Shown: positions 13,877 through 13,994 of the stretch, in pieces | Layout of the letters: every line of letters begins with the position of its first letter | How positions within the stretch are numbered: the first letter of the stretch is position 1 | Assembly (NCBI GenBank): GCA_031255275.1 | Contig: JAIRSV010000057.1 | Span: 1 to 13,994, forward strand | Source of the DNA: Proteiniphilum sp. | Lineage (GTDB): Bacteria; Bacteroidota; Bacteroidia; Bacteroidales; Dysgonomonadaceae | Reading direction: 5' to 3' | Length of the DNA stretch: 13,994 nucleotides | Position numbers and translations under genes: made by a program | Notes under the pieces: generated by a model | What the model was told of the DNA's origin: nothing | What the model saw: the letters and a program-made list of their open reading frames with translations, nothing else | The model's database searches: none

Positions 13877-13994
13877 TCAAAGAAATCCGATGGGGAACTG
13901 CATGGTCATGCAATGCAGCGAACCGTGCTGCCGGATAAGCGGCCGGCAGTCCACGCCGATGGCCTCGTGGTCGGGAAAGGCCTTCTGCAACTGC
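13877..13994 (-). CDS. aguA: Agmatine deiminase, C-terminal 38 residues only
   Basis: Partial gene cut by the window edge and too short for a standard ORF list. Reading leftward gives QLQKAFPDHEAIGVDC, then RPLIRQHGSLHCMTMQFP, ending at TGA (13879-13877). The HGSLHCMTMQ segment is the conserved agmatine-deiminase end, with the catalytic cysteine of the peptidyl-arginine-deiminase fold in LHC. The enzyme converts agmatine to N-carbamoylputrescine, the substrate of the adjacent aguB product, which supports both calls. Confidence 0.93.
   Translation of the reverse strand, partial: QLQKAFPDHEAIGVDCRPLIRQHGSLHCMTMQFPIGFL

Overview
The window looks like a Bacteroidota chromosome, most likely order Bacteroidales. 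Start codons lack Shine-Dalgarno sequences. Several intergenic regions carry the Bacteroidetes -7 box TAnnTTTG. The gene content is also typical of the group: a DUF4369/thioredoxin-fold lipoprotein, an MG2-like protein with a TonB plug domain, small outer-membrane barrels and an aguA-aguB pair. No tRNA, rRNA, insertion sequence, integrase or CRISPR array was seen. I cannot name the genus.

Layout: (1) 34-552, minus, an ECF-type sigma factor, then a 542-bp non-coding gap. The gap ends in a compact, apparently structured RNA element with a promoter-like sequence at its 5' end. (2) 1095-3983, plus, htpG (Hsp90) and coaA (type I pantothenate kinase). (3) 3984-4154, a 23-bp tandem repeat and a terminator for the leftward genes. 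(4) 4155-5017, minus, greA translationally coupled to a HIT-family hydrolase. They sit behind a clear promoter and a leader hairpin with a U-tract that resembles an attenuator. (5) 5171-6331, minus, a DUF4369/thioredoxin-fold lipoprotein without the CXXC cysteines. (6) 6485-9562, minus, a probable four-gene operon joined by ATGA overlaps: an M81 (MlrC-like) lipoprotein peptidase, a possible 62-codon small gene holding a large palindrome, nth (endonuclease III), and an outer-membrane beta-barrel. (7) 9563-10207, a divergent 645-bp regulatory region. (8) 10208-12862, plus, an 884-aa exported MG2/TonB-plug protein. (9) 12959-13994, minus, aguB and the 3' end of aguA, the agmatine-to-putrescine route.

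Most of the window is housekeeping: protein folding, CoA synthesis, transcription elongation, base-excision repair and polyamine synthesis. Envelope proteins typical of gut-type or fermentative Bacteroidales are mixed in. I saw no obvious novel multi-gene system. The least explained items are non-coding or very small: the folded RNA candidate before htpG, the greA leader hairpin, the doubly overlapping 62-codon ORF with its 42-nt palindrome, and the 23-bp tandem repeat after coaA.
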